DNA of 64,000 nucleotides from Streptomyces vietnamensis (GTDB lineage Bacteria > Actinomycetota > Actinomycetes > Streptomycetales > Streptomycetaceae). The position numbers were made by a program, and so were the translations under genes. The notes below the pieces were generated by a model, which was not told the DNA's origin, did not search any database, and saw only the letters and a list, made by a program, of their open reading frames with translations. Of the stretch, positions 35,516-43,476 are shown in pieces. The number at the start of each line of letters is the position of its first letter. The stretch's first letter is position 1. The DNA lies in contig NZ_CP010407.1 in the NCBI RefSeq assembly GCF_000830005.1, forward strand, positions 6,336,001 to 6,400,000. The letters are read 5' to 3'.

Positions 35516-36408
35516 GCATGCCCGCGGTGTCCACGAGCCCGCGCTCCAGTGCCGGGAGCGCCGGGCGGCGAGCTCCCCTCGCCGTCCCCGGCGACGGCGG
35601 GCACCCTGCGTCGCTCGCAGTCCCCGGCGACGGCGGACACGCCGCCGGGCAGCCGGTGTCCCTCGCCTTCCCCGGCGACGGCGGGCACGCCGCCGGGTCG
35701 CAGGCGTCCCTCGCCGCTCCTGTCGACGGCCTGCACGCTGCCGGGCGGCAGGCGTCCCTCGCCGTCCCCGCCGACGGCCTGCACACGTGGATCCTGCGCG
35801 TCCCGGCCGCGGACGAGCCGGGGCCGACCTCGCTCCCCCCGGAGCTGGACGAGGCCGAGGCGGACCGGGCCGGTTCCTTCGTACGGCCCCTCGACCGGCA
35901 GCGGTACGTGGCGGCGCACCTCGCGCTGCGCCGGCTGCTCGCCCGCTACACCGGCATCCCGCCCGGCCGGATACGCCTGGGCAGGAGCGGTGGCCCGCGC
36001 GGGAAGCCGCTGCTCCTCGACGCCCCGGTGCCGCTGCACTTCTCGCTGTCGCACAGCCACGGCCTGATCGCGATCGCCGTGGCCGGACGACCCGTGGGCG
36101 TCGACGTCCAGGCCCTGCCGTCGCCCGAGAGGGTCGAGGCCTGCCTCCCGGCGCTGCATCCGGCGGAGCGGGAGGAGCTGGCGGGGCTTCCCACGGCCGA
36201 ACGCCTCGTGGAGTTCGGCCGCTTGTGGACCCGTAAGGAGGCATTCCTCAAGGGCCTCGGCACCGGCCTGGCCCGCCCGCCCGCCGCCGACTACCTGGGG
36301 CGGCGGGCGACTCCCGAGGGACCAGAGGGCTGGATCGTGCGCGACCTGCCCACGCATCCGGGGTACGCGGCGGCCACCGCCCTGCGGACCCCGGGCAGTC
36401 GAACCTGA
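35512..36408 (+). CDS. 4'-phosphopantetheinyl transferase with repeat-bearing N-terminus
   Basis: A 298-residue Sfp-type transferase. Core motifs are PLHFSLSHSHGLIAIAV, GVDVQ, and FGRLWTRKEAFLKGLGTGL, which supply Mg2+ and CoA binding. It should load phosphopantetheine onto the carrier protein at 28140. The natural domain begins near residue 85 (VPADGLHTWIL). Ahead of it are four to five 16-residue repeats of the type ASLAVPGDGGHAAG that copy this very start. JadM occupies the same place in jadomycin loci. Overlaps the exporter stop. Confidence 0.9.
   Translation: MSMPAVSTSPRSSAGSAGRRAPLAVPGDGGHPASLAVPGDGGHAAGQPVSLAFPGDGGHAAGSQASLAAPVDGLHAAGRQASLAVPADGLHTWILRVPAADEPGPTSLPPELDEAEADRAGSFVRPLDRQRYVAAHLALRRLLARYTGIPPGRIRLGRSGGPRGKPLLLDAPVPLHFSLSHSHGLIAIAVAGRPVGVDVQALPSPERVEACLPALHPAEREELAGLPTAERLVEFGRLWTRKEAFLKGLGTGLARPPAADYLGRRATPEGPEGWIVRDLPTHPGYAAATALRTPGSRT
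35572..35793 (+). repeat. 48-base in-frame tandem repeats in the transferase gene
   Basis: Four to five units of 48 bases (16 codons) encode SLAVPGDGGHAAGxx with mild divergence; the last unit runs straight into the conserved N-terminus ADGLHTW. It is an in-frame expansion that leaves the core domain intact. Confidence 0.85.
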
Positions 36409-36424
36409 AGAGAAGAGGAACACC

Positions 36425-37996
36425 ATGGCGTCCCCACAGTCCGCGAACGAGGTCCTCGACCGGCTGGACCGACTCGCCGCGTTCAAGGAGCTGGCCCATC
36501 AGGGCCCGGACCCCGAGGCCACCGAGCGACAGCACGCGAAGGGCAAGCTGACCGCGCGCGAGCGCATCGAACTCCTCCTCGACAAGGGCAGCTTCACGGA
36601 GATCGAGCAGCTGCGCCGGCACCGGGCGGTCGGTTTCGGTCTGGAGGCCAAGAAGCCGTACACCGACGGTGTCGTCACCGGCTGGGGCACGGTCGAGGGC
36701 CGCACGGTCTTCGTCTACGCGCACGACTTCCGGATCTTCGGCGGCGCCCTCGGCGAGGCCCACGCCACCAAGATCCACAAGATCATGGACATGGCCATCG
36801 CGGCCGGTGCCCCGCTGGTCTCCCTGAACGACGGCGCCGGCGCCCGCATCCAGGAGGGCGTCTCCGCCCTCGCCGGCTACGGCGGCATCTTCCAGCGCAA
36901 CACCAGGGCCTCCGGCGTCATCCCGCAGATCAGCGTGATGCTCGGCCCGTGCGCCGGCGGCGCGGCCTACAGCCCGGCCCTGACGGACTTCGTGTTCATG
37001 GTCCGCGAGACCTCGCAGATGTTCATCACCGGCCCGGACGTCGTCAAGGCGGTCACCGGCGAGGAGATCACCCAGGACGGACTCGGCGGCGCGGATGTCC
37101 ACGCCGGGACCTCGGGCGTCGCGCACTTCGCGTACGACGACGAGGAGACCTGCCTCGCGGAGGTCCGCTATCTGCTGTCGCTGCTGCCGCAGAACAACCG
37201 GGAGATGCCGCCGCGCACCGTGTGCGCCGACCCGGTGGACCGCACCGGCGACGCGCTGCTCGATCTGGTGCCGACGGACGGCGGCCGTGCCTACGACGTC
37301 CGCGGGGTGATCGAGGAGGTCGTCGACGACGGCGAGTACATGGAGGTGCACGCGACCTGGGCGCCGAACCTCGTGTGCGCGCTGGCCCGGGTCGACGGCC
37401 ATGTGGTGGGCGTCGTCGCCAACCAGCCGGCCTCGCTGGCGGGCGTGCTGGACATCCGGGCGAGCGAGAAGGGGGCGAGGTTCGTCCAGTTCTGCGACTC
37501 CTTCAACATCCCGCTGATCACGCTCGTCGACGTGCCGGGCTTCCTGCCGGGCGTGGACCAGGAGCACGACGGCATCATCCGGCGCGGCGCGAAACTGCTG
37601 TACGCGTACTGCAACGCCACGGTGCCGCGGATCTCGGTGGTGCTGCGCAAGGCGTACGGCGGCGCGTACATCGTGATGGACTCCCGTTCCATCGGTGCGG
37701 ACATCGCGCTGGCCTGGCCCGGCAACGAGATCGCCGTGATGGGGGCCGAGGGCGCGGCCAACGTGGTGTTCCGCCGCGAGATAGCCGCCGCCGACGACCC
37801 CGAGGCCATGCGCCGGCAGAAGATCGACGAGTACCGCGACGAGCTGGTGCACCCGTACTACGCGGCGGAGCGCGGGCTCGTCGACGACGTCATCGACCCC
37901 CGCGAGACCCGCTCGGTGCTGTGCCGTGCGGTCGCCATGCTCTCCGCCAAGGACGCCGACCTGCCGCGCCGCAAGCACGGCAACCCGCCCCAGTAG
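36425..37996 (+). CDS. Acyl-CoA carboxylase carboxyltransferase (beta) subunit
   Basis: A 523-residue crotonase-fold carboxyltransferase of the PccB/AccB type. Motifs include GKLTARERIELLLDKGSF, LNDGAGARIQEGV, GPCAGGAAYSPALTDF, and VPGFLPGVDQEHDGIIRRGAKLL. It moves CO2 from biotin to acetyl-CoA (or propionyl-CoA). With the biotin carboxylase at 23326 and the small subunit at 38043 it forms a dedicated malonyl-CoA supply, as JadN does in jadomycin loci. The last codons and the stop lie in the first unit of a 17-base triple repeat. Confidence 0.92.
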   Translation: MASPQSANEVLDRLDRLAAFKELAHQGPDPEATERQHAKGKLTARERIELLLDKGSFTEIEQLRRHRAVGFGLEAKKPYTDGVVTGWGTVEGRTVFVYAHDFRIFGGALGEAHATKIHKIMDMAIAAGAPLVSLNDGAGARIQEGVSALAGYGGIFQRNTRASGVIPQISVMLGPCAGGAAYSPALTDFVFMVRETSQMFITGPDVVKAVTGEEITQDGLGGADVHAGTSGVAHFAYDDEETCLAEVRYLLSLLPQNNREMPPRTVCADPVDRTGDALLDLVPTDGGRAYDVRGVIEEVVDDGEYMEVHATWAPNLVCALARVDGHVVGVVANQPASLAGVLDIRASEKGARFVQFCDSFNIPLITLVDVPGFLPGVDQEHDGIIRRGAKLLYAYCNATVPRISVVLRKAYGGAYIVMDSRSIGADIALAWPGNEIAVMGAEGAANVVFRREIAAADDPEAMRRQKIDEYRDELVHPYYAAERGLVDDVIDPRETRSVLCRAVAMLSAKDADLPRRKHGNPPQ

Positions 37997-38030
37997 GCAA
38001 CCCGCCCCAGTAGGCAACCCGTCCCAGTAG
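37980..38030. repeat. 17-base direct repeat, three copies, over a stop codon
   Basis: GCAACCCGCCCCAGTAG occurs three times head to tail (third copy has one change). The first copy holds the stop of the carboxyltransferase gene, so the repeats duplicated the end of the gene into the gap. Confidence 0.92.
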
Positions 38031-38042
38031 AAGGTGATCGAG

Positions 38043-38276
38043 ATGACCGATTCCCGGCTTTCCCAGCTCCTCAGCGTGGATCGCGGCAACCCCGGGCCCG
38101 AGGAGCTCGCCGCGCTCACGGCGGCGCTCGTCGTCCGGCTCGCCGGGGAGGCCTCGGCGGACGCGCCCTCCGCAGGGCGGCGCGATGCGGCGGGGTGGCG
38201 GCGACCGGAGCGCGCCTCCATGTTCGAGGGCCCGCGCTCGTGGCGGGCGGCCGGGCGGGGCGGGGCCCGCGTCTGA
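38043..38276 (+). CDS. Acyl-CoA carboxylase epsilon-type small subunit
   Basis: A 77-residue protein: SRLSQLLSVDRGNPGPEELAALTAALVVRLA then a basic tail with RDAAGWRRPERASMF. Small epsilon subunits of actinobacterial carboxylases have this NPxxEELAALxAV block and a W-rich basic end, and they raise activity of the alpha-beta complex. I choose the ATG at 38043, behind GAAGG; a GTG 9 bases upstream is an alternative. Position after the beta subunit supports the call. Confidence 0.83.
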   Translation: MTDSRLSQLLSVDRGNPGPEELAALTAALVVRLAGEASADAPSAGRRDAAGWRRPERASMFEGPRSWRAAGRGGARV

Positions 38277-38285
38277 GGGCCGCGC

Positions 38286-38354
38286 CGTCGTCGAACCGCG
38301 GAAACGCCGCCGAGCCGCGGAAGCGTCGTCGGACCGTGGAAACGTCGTCGGAAA
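38286..38354. repeat. 19-base tandem repeat, about 3.6 copies
   Basis: Units of the form CGTCGTCGGACCGTGGAAA begin at 38286, 38305 and 38324, with a partial unit at 38343. They lie directly upstream of the exporter promoter. Confidence 0.85.
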
Positions 38355-38365
38355 GACATCCAGAG

Positions 38366-38422
38366 TTGACATCCGGTGCGCGGTACCCGTGTAGTGTGGA
38401 ACCGGAGGAGGATTCCGGTTCC
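38366..38422 (+). promoter_or_regulatory. Promoter with overlapping palindromic operator
   Basis: TTGACA (38366-38371), an 18-base spacer, and TGTAGT (38390-38395) form a sigma-70-like promoter. Just downstream is a perfect 9-base inverted repeat GGAACCGGA-N7-TCCGGTTCC (38398-38422), placed where a repressor would block transcription. The TetR-type regulator at 43477 is a candidate binder, but this is inferred. Confidence 0.65.
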
Positions 38423-38446
38423 GCCTAACCCTTAGGAGCTATTCCC

Positions 38447-39937
38447 ATGTCTGCCTCAGACTCCACGCTCGACCAGCGCGCACCGTTAGACACCAAGCAG
38501 ACCCCTGAGGGCCGCAAGCCCGGGATCATCCTGGCGTTCATCGGCGTCGCGCAGTTCATGGTGTTCCTCGACGTGTCGATCGTGAACGTCGCCCTGCCGT
38601 CCATCCAGGACAGCCTCAAGATGCCCGAGGTGAACCTGGAGTACATCATCACCGCCTACGGCACCGTGCTCGGCGGATTCCTGCTGCTCGGCGGCCGGTT
38701 GGCCGACCGGTTCGGCCGCCGCCGGATGCTCCAGAGCGGACTCGTCGTCTTCGCCCTGACGTCGCTGGTGGCCGGACTGGCCCAGAACGACGCGATGCTG
38801 ATCGGCGCGCGCGCCGTCCAGGGCCTCGGCTCGGCGCTCATCGCCCCGGCCGCCCTGTCCATCCTGACCAACACCTTCGCCGAGGGCCCCGCGCGCAACA
38901 AGGCGCTGGGCATCTGGGGCGCGCTGACCGGCATGGCGTCGGTCGCCGGCGTCATCCTGGGCGGCCTGCTCACGCAGGGCCCGGGCTGGCGCTGGATCTT
39001 CTTCATCAACGTGCCGATCGGCCTCGTGGCCGCGGCGATCGCTCCGACGATCGTGCGGGAGGGCCGGGGCAAGAGCCGGGAGACCTTCGACACCGCCGGC
39101 GCCGTCGCCCTCACGGCCTCGCTGCTGCTGCTGATCTTCACCCTCGGCGAGGCCGTCTACGTCGGCTGGACCACCTTCCGCACCATCGGCAGCCTGGTCG
39201 GCGTGGTCGTGCTGCTCGTGGCCTTCCTGGTGATCGAGTCGCGGGCCGCCTCGCCGCTGATCCCGCTCAGCATCTTCCGGCTGCGGGCCCTGCGGACCGC
39301 GAACGTCGCCACCGTGCTGCTCTTCGGCACCACGGTGACCCTGTTCTTCTTCGCCAGCCTCTTCATGCAGCAGGTCTACGGCTACTCGCCGACCCGCGCC
39401 GGCCTGGCCTACGTCCCCCTCGCCATCGTCGTGTCCGTCGGCGCCGGCCTCGCCTCGAACCTGGTCACCAAGGTCGCGGCCAAGCCGGTGCTCCTGGTCG
39501 GACTCACGCTCACCTCCGTGGGACTCTTCCTGCTCTGGCGCGCACCCGCCTACGGCAGCTACGCCGTCGACCTGCTGCCCGCCTTCCTGATCGTCGGACT
39601 CGGACTCGGCATGTCCTTCGTGACGCTGCAGATCACGGCGTTCGTCGGCGTCGGGAAGGAGGAGTCGGGCCTGGCCGCCGGACTCATCAACACCAGCCAG
39701 GAGGCCGGCGGAGCGCTCGGCGTGGCCATCGCGGCGACCATCGCGTTCAGCAAGATCGCCCCGCTGAAGGCCGCCGCGCACGGCGACCCGGTCCTGCTGC
39801 GGTACGGCCGCGCGGAGGTCTTCCACCAGGCGTTCCTGGTCGGCATCTGCTTCAGCGTCGGGGCACTGCTCCTCGCGGTGGCGCTGCTGCCGTGGGCGCG
39901 GCCGTCCGAGCGTCCCGACACCCTGCCCGTCGCGTAG
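38447..39937 (+). CDS. DHA2-family (EmrB/QacA-like) drug exporter
   Basis: A 496-residue, 14-helix major facilitator. Motifs: FLDVSIVNVALPSIQ in helix 1, GGRLADRFGRRRML in loop 2-3, GAVQGLGSALIAPAALSI-like helix 4, and GGLLTQGPGWRWIFFINVPIG in the motif C/D region. It is likely to export the polyketide or give self-resistance. Leu14 is a TTA codon (38486-38488), making it bldA-dependent in Streptomyces. It has its own promoter and palindromic operator, typical of an inducible resistance exporter. Confidence 0.93.
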   Translation: MSASDSTLDQRAPLDTKQTPEGRKPGIILAFIGVAQFMVFLDVSIVNVALPSIQDSLKMPEVNLEYIITAYGTVLGGFLLLGGRLADRFGRRRMLQSGLVVFALTSLVAGLAQNDAMLIGARAVQGLGSALIAPAALSILTNTFAEGPARNKALGIWGALTGMASVAGVILGGLLTQGPGWRWIFFINVPIGLVAAAIAPTIVREGRGKSRETFDTAGAVALTASLLLLIFTLGEAVYVGWTTFRTIGSLVGVVVLLVAFLVIESRAASPLIPLSIFRLRALRTANVATVLLFGTTVTLFFFASLFMQQVYGYSPTRAGLAYVPLAIVVSVGAGLASNLVTKVAAKPVLLVGLTLTSVGLFLLWRAPAYGSYAVDLLPAFLIVGLGLGMSFVTLQITAFVGVGKEESGLAAGLINTSQEAGGALGVAIAATIAFSKIAPLKAAAHGDPVLLRYGRAEVFHQAFLVGICFSVGALLLAVALLPWARPSERPDTLPVA

Positions 39938-39953
39938 AGAGAGGAACGACACG

Positions 39954-40370
39954 ATGTCGCTGTCCGAAGGACGTACGAGTGCGCCGAAATTGACGCGATC
40001 GGTCGAGGCGTTCCTGGCCGAGCCGGGCCTCGCGACGCTGACGACCCTCCGGCCCGACGGCACCCCCCACGTGGTGGTCGTCCGGTTCACCTGGGACTCC
40101 GCGGCGGGCCTCGCCCGTGTCATGACGGTCGGCTCCTCCCGCAAGGCCCGGAACCTGATCGCCCAGCCGGGCAGCCGCGCCGCGCTGTGTCAGATGGAGG
40201 GCTTCCAGTGGGTCACCCTCGAAGGCACCGCCGTCGCCTCCGACGACCCCGTACGCGTGACCGAGGGCGCACGGCGCTACGCCGAGCGCTACTACCAGGC
40301 GCCGCCCAACCCGCCGGGCCGGGTGGTCCTGGAGATCGCGGTCGACCGGGTGATGTCGCTCAACTGCTGA
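39954..40370 (+). CDS. PPOX-class flavin/F420-binding protein
   Basis: A 138-residue split-barrel protein of the pyridoxamine 5'-phosphate oxidase-like class. It has LATLTTLRPDGTPHVVVVRFTWD and SSRKARNLIAQPGSRAALCQ, the normal flavin- or F420-binding pattern. It is 16 bases after the exporter on the same strand, so it is probably co-transcribed. It may reduce a quinone or a double bond of the polyketide or act in self-protection; the substrate is unknown. It ends before a strong hairpin. Confidence 0.85.
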   Translation: MSLSEGRTSAPKLTRSVEAFLAEPGLATLTTLRPDGTPHVVVVRFTWDSAAGLARVMTVGSSRKARNLIAQPGSRAALCQMEGFQWVTLEGTAVASDDPVRVTEGARRYAERYYQAPPNPPGRVVLEIAVDRVMSLNC

Positions 40371-40382
40371 ACGCACCGCCTG

Positions 40383-40436
40383 TGCGCGGTGGTGCCGGGA
40401 GTACGGGAATCCCCGTCTCCCGGCACCACCGCGCAG
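40383..40436. terminator. Long hairpin between convergent genes
   Basis: TGCGCGGTGGTGCCGGGA pairs with TCCCGGCACCACCGCGCA around a short inner stem-loop. It ends the exporter operon and the convergent SnoaL-like gene. Confidence 0.85.
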
Positions 40437-40449
40437 GGGCCGCTCCTGG

Positions 40450-40950
40450 TCAGCCGGCGGGCGCCGGCGGCCGGCCGGTCGCCCAGATCAGGTGGAACGA
40501 CAAGCGGGAGAGCCGCCAGCCGTCAGACGTACGGCGCGCCTCGCCCTCCACCGAGGTGCCGGTCGCGAAGGGTGCACGGGAAGCGTCGTCCGACGGTCCG
40601 CCGGACGGCAGATGGACGTGGGTCGAGATGAGATTGGCCCGCAGCGAGGCCCGGTCGTCACCGTCGAGAACGACGACGGCCGGCGAATTCAGATGCTGCG
40701 TCCGCTCGAATGCCGCCAGGGCGGCGCGGTGGTAATCGGCGAGACCGCCGATTCCCTCATGACGGCTGATCGGGAATTCGACGCACGCGTCCCGGGTGAA
40801 CAGGCCGCGCGCCCATTCATCGTCGAGCTTGTCATGGTCAAGACCGATGAGATAGCGGTCGAGGAGCGTGCCGACCTCGGCGGCATCGGCAGCTCCCGCG
40901 GTGAACGGCCCCTCAGGGGTGCCGGATCGACTGAAATGGCTTGTGGTCAT
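40450..40950 (-). CDS. SnoaL/NTF2-like protein
   Basis: A 166-residue protein of the NTF2/SnoaL-like fold: LLDRYLIGLDHDKLDDEWARGLFTRDACVEFP at the start and RRTSDGWRLSRLSFHLIWATG at the end. In aromatic polyketide loci such proteins act as cyclases, hydroxylases or are inactive binding proteins. The start is ATG at 40950. It is on the minus strand between two plus-strand oxygenase blocks and is divergent from the hydroxylase at 41095. Its precise role is not visible. Confidence 0.8.
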   Translation of the reverse strand: MTTSHFSRSGTPEGPFTAGAADAAEVGTLLDRYLIGLDHDKLDDEWARGLFTRDACVEFPISRHEGIGGLADYHRAALAAFERTQHLNSPAVVVLDGDDRASLRANLISTHVHLPSGGPSDDASRAPFATGTSVEGEARRTSDGWRLSRLSFHLIWATGRPPAPAG

Positions 40951-41094
40951 ATTCGAGTTTTGCTGAGCGCGCGGCCGCAGGCCAACCCCGCCTGTAGCTG
41001 ATCTGACGTATCTGTCAAATCTCTGTAGCGGCGTCTCTTTACCCCACGAGATGACCCGGGCAACACTGGAGAAACCCCAGCCGGAAGAGGGCAG

Positions 41095-42564
41095 ATGGAA
41101 AACTTCAATGCGGACGTGATCATCGTAGGCGGCGGCCCCACGGGGCTCATGCTGGCAGGAGAACTGGGTCTCAACGGGGTGTCGTCGATTGTTCTGGAGC
41201 GGCTCACTGAGCCGATTCGGCAGTCACGTGCCCTCGGCTTCTCGGCGCGCACCATCGAGGAATTCGACCAGCGCGGACTGCTGTCGCGACTCGGCGATGT
41301 TCAGGTCATTCCCGTCGGTCATTTCGGCGGGGTCCCCCTCGACTACCGCGTGGTCGAGGGAGGTTCGTACGGAGCGCGCGGAATACCCCAGTCGCGCACC
41401 GAGGCCATGCTGGGCGGGTGGGCCGCGGAACAGGGCGCCGAGGTGCGCCGCGGCCACACGGTCACCGGACTCGACAGCGACGACCAGGGCGTCACCGTGG
41501 CGTTCGACACCGCCGAGGGGCCGAGCAGCCTGCGCGCCCGCTACGTGGTGGGCTGCGACGGCGGCCGCAGCACCGTCCGGCGGCTGGCCGGCATCGACTT
41601 CCCCGGCACCGACGCGGCCATCGAACTGCGCCTCGCCGACGTGTCCGGCGTCCAGCTGCGGCCGCGCTTCAGCGGCGAGCGGGTGCCGGGCGGGATGGTC
41701 ATGGTGCTGCCGCTCGGCCCGGACCACAACCGCATCGTCTACTACGACCGCGCCGAACCGCTGCGCGAGAGCCGGGAGCCGCTCGCCTTCGACGAGGTCG
41801 CCGAGGCCTTCGAGCGGCTGACCGGCGAGGACATCCACGAGGCCAAGCCCCTGTGGGTCAGCTCGACCACCGACGCCAGCCGCCAGGCCGCCGAGTACCG
41901 GCGCGGGCGCGTGTTCCTGGCCGGCGACGCGGCGCACATCCACCTCCCCATCGGTGCCCAGGGGATGAGCGCGGGCGTCCAGGACGCGGTCAACCTCGGC
42001 TGGAAGCTCGCCCTCGACATCAAGGGCAAGGCCCCCGAGGGGCTGCTCGACACGTACCACAGCGAGCGGCACCCGGTCGGCGCCCGCATCCTGGCCAACA
42101 CCCTCGCCCAGCGCTTCCTCTACCTCGGAGGAGACGAGATCAAGCCGCTGCTCGACGTGTTCACCGAGCTGACGGCGTACGAGGACGTCCAGCGCCACCT
42201 CGTCGGGATGGTCACCGGCCTGGACATCCGCCACGAGGTCGGCCCCGGCGACCACCCGCTGCTCGGCCGGCGCCTGGACAACCAGGAGGTGGTGCTCAAG
42301 GACAGGAAGACCACCAACTTCGAGCTGCTGCACCCCGGCCGCGGCGTGCTGTTCGACCTCGCGGACGACCCCGAGCTGCGTCGTATCGGCGCGGGCTGGG
42401 CGGACCGGGTGGACACGGTCACCGCCGACCGCCACAACTGCGACATCCCGCTGGACGGCTTCCTGGTCCGCCCCGACGGATACGTCGCCTGGGTCTCCAC
42501 CGCGGGCTCCCGCGAGCAGGGGCTCACCGACGCCCTCGCCCGCTGGTTCGGCCCGGCCGCCTGA
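41095..42564 (+). CDS. FAD-dependent aromatic hydroxylase 3
   Basis: A 489-residue member of the same family as the hydroxylases at 30254 and 31831. FAD motifs are VIIVGGGPTGLMLAGELGL, VGCDGGRSTVRRLAGIDFPG and GDAAHIHLPIGAQGMSAGVQDAVNLGWKLA. It is closest in layout to copy 2 (both have GHFGGVxxDY and YGARGIPQSRTEAML-like blocks). Three such enzymes in one locus suggest several ring hydroxylations or an oxidative ring rearrangement. The ATG at 41095 has the ribosome site AGAGGG. Confidence 0.91.
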   Translation: MENFNADVIIVGGGPTGLMLAGELGLNGVSSIVLERLTEPIRQSRALGFSARTIEEFDQRGLLSRLGDVQVIPVGHFGGVPLDYRVVEGGSYGARGIPQSRTEAMLGGWAAEQGAEVRRGHTVTGLDSDDQGVTVAFDTAEGPSSLRARYVVGCDGGRSTVRRLAGIDFPGTDAAIELRLADVSGVQLRPRFSGERVPGGMVMVLPLGPDHNRIVYYDRAEPLRESREPLAFDEVAEAFERLTGEDIHEAKPLWVSSTTDASRQAAEYRRGRVFLAGDAAHIHLPIGAQGMSAGVQDAVNLGWKLALDIKGKAPEGLLDTYHSERHPVGARILANTLAQRFLYLGGDEIKPLLDVFTELTAYEDVQRHLVGMVTGLDIRHEVGPGDHPLLGRRLDNQEVVLKDRKTTNFELLHPGRGVLFDLADDPELRRIGAGWADRVDTVTADRHNCDIPLDGFLVRPDGYVAWVSTAGSREQGLTDALARWFGPAA

Positions 42565-42613
42565 GAACCGACTCCCTTTCCGCCAGTTCCCTCCTGAAAC
42601 GGAAGAGCATCCC

Positions 42614-43309
42614 ATGCCCAACATCGCCACCGAAGACCGTCACCTGACCGTCCTCAACCTGTTCAGCACGGACGCGGCCGAGAAGCAGACGCGCCTGCTC
42701 GGAGCGATGCGGGAGATCGTCGACGCCGCGGCCTACCCCGGCTGGATCTCCAGCACCGTGCACAGCGGCCAGGACAGGTTCGGCACCGCCAACTTCATCC
42801 AGTGGCGCAGCGGCGAGGACCTGGAGAAGCGCTACGCGGGCGACGAGTTCCAGCACCGCACGTGGCCGCTCTTCTCCGAGATCACCACGTCGATCCGGCT
42901 GCTGCAGACCGAGATCGCCTTCGCCCAGCGGCACCCCTCGCTGGGCGGTGTCACGGAGATCTCGCCCGACCGGGACGACTACACGGTCATCGAGGTCTTC
43001 CTGGTGGCGGACGAGAACCAGGCCGACCTGGTCGAGGCCCTGGGCCAGGACCAGGAGTGGCTGGTCGACGTGGAGGGCTACCGCTCCCACAGCGTGCTGC
43101 GCGGCCTCGCGGCACGCGGGGTCGAGGGCGCCTTCGTCGTCGCCTACTCGCAGTGGAACGACAAGGAGTCGTACGACGCGTTCCGGGCGGTACCGACCGC
43201 CGAGCAGCCGGCCGCCCGGCAGAAGGCGCAGGCCCGCGTCGACTCCCTCGCGACCTCCAGCGACTGGAACTCGTACCGCGTGGTCCACACGCGGTCCGCG
43301 GGCAAGTAA
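42614..43309 (+). CDS. Two-domain ABM-type monooxygenase
   Basis: A 231-residue protein with two ferredoxin-like ABM domains: HLTVLNLFSTDAAEKQTRLLGAM...YPGWISSTVHSGQDRFGTANFIQWRS and DDYTVIEVFLVADENQADLVEAL...VEGYRSHSVLRGL. Such cofactor-free monooxygenases (ActVA-Orf6, JadG relatives) oxidise phenols to quinones or open rings. It is 49 bases after hydroxylase 3 on the same strand. The start at 42614 is after GGAAGAG. It may work together with the single-domain ABM protein at 45388. Confidence 0.87.
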   Translation: MPNIATEDRHLTVLNLFSTDAAEKQTRLLGAMREIVDAAAYPGWISSTVHSGQDRFGTANFIQWRSGEDLEKRYAGDEFQHRTWPLFSEITTSIRLLQTEIAFAQRHPSLGGVTEISPDRDDYTVIEVFLVADENQADLVEALGQDQEWLVDVEGYRSHSVLRGLAARGVEGAFVVAYSQWNDKESYDAFRAVPTAEQPAARQKAQARVDSLATSSDWNSYRVVHTRSAGK

Positions 43310-43365
43310 CCGGCGCGCCGGCGGCGGGACTTCCCGCTCGGCCCGGCGGACGGACGCACGACAGA

Positions 43366-43429
43366 AAGACGCGGACACGTGAAGACGCGCACACGTAAAG
43401 GCGCGGACACGTGAAGACGCGGGCATGGA
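43366..43429. repeat. 16-base tandem repeat, four copies
   Basis: Units of the form AAGACGCGGACACGTG start at 43366, 43382, 43398 and 43414 with a few changes. They lie between the ABM gene and the terminator. Confidence 0.88.
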
Positions 43430-43433
43430 AAGA

Positions 43434-43468
43434 CCGGACCCCGACAAGGCTTCTCTTGTCGGGGTCCG
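43434..43468. terminator. Strong hairpin terminator
   Basis: CGGACCCCGACAAG... pairs with CTTGTCGGGGTCCG through a short loop (GCTTCT). It lies between the convergent ABM gene and the TetR gene. Confidence 0.85.
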
Positions 43469-43476
43469 GCCGTGCG

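Noticed and set aside
38277..38446. Small gene in the gap before the DHA2 exporter
   Set aside because: Short frames there run through the 19-base repeats and the promoter, and have no ribosome site or family match.
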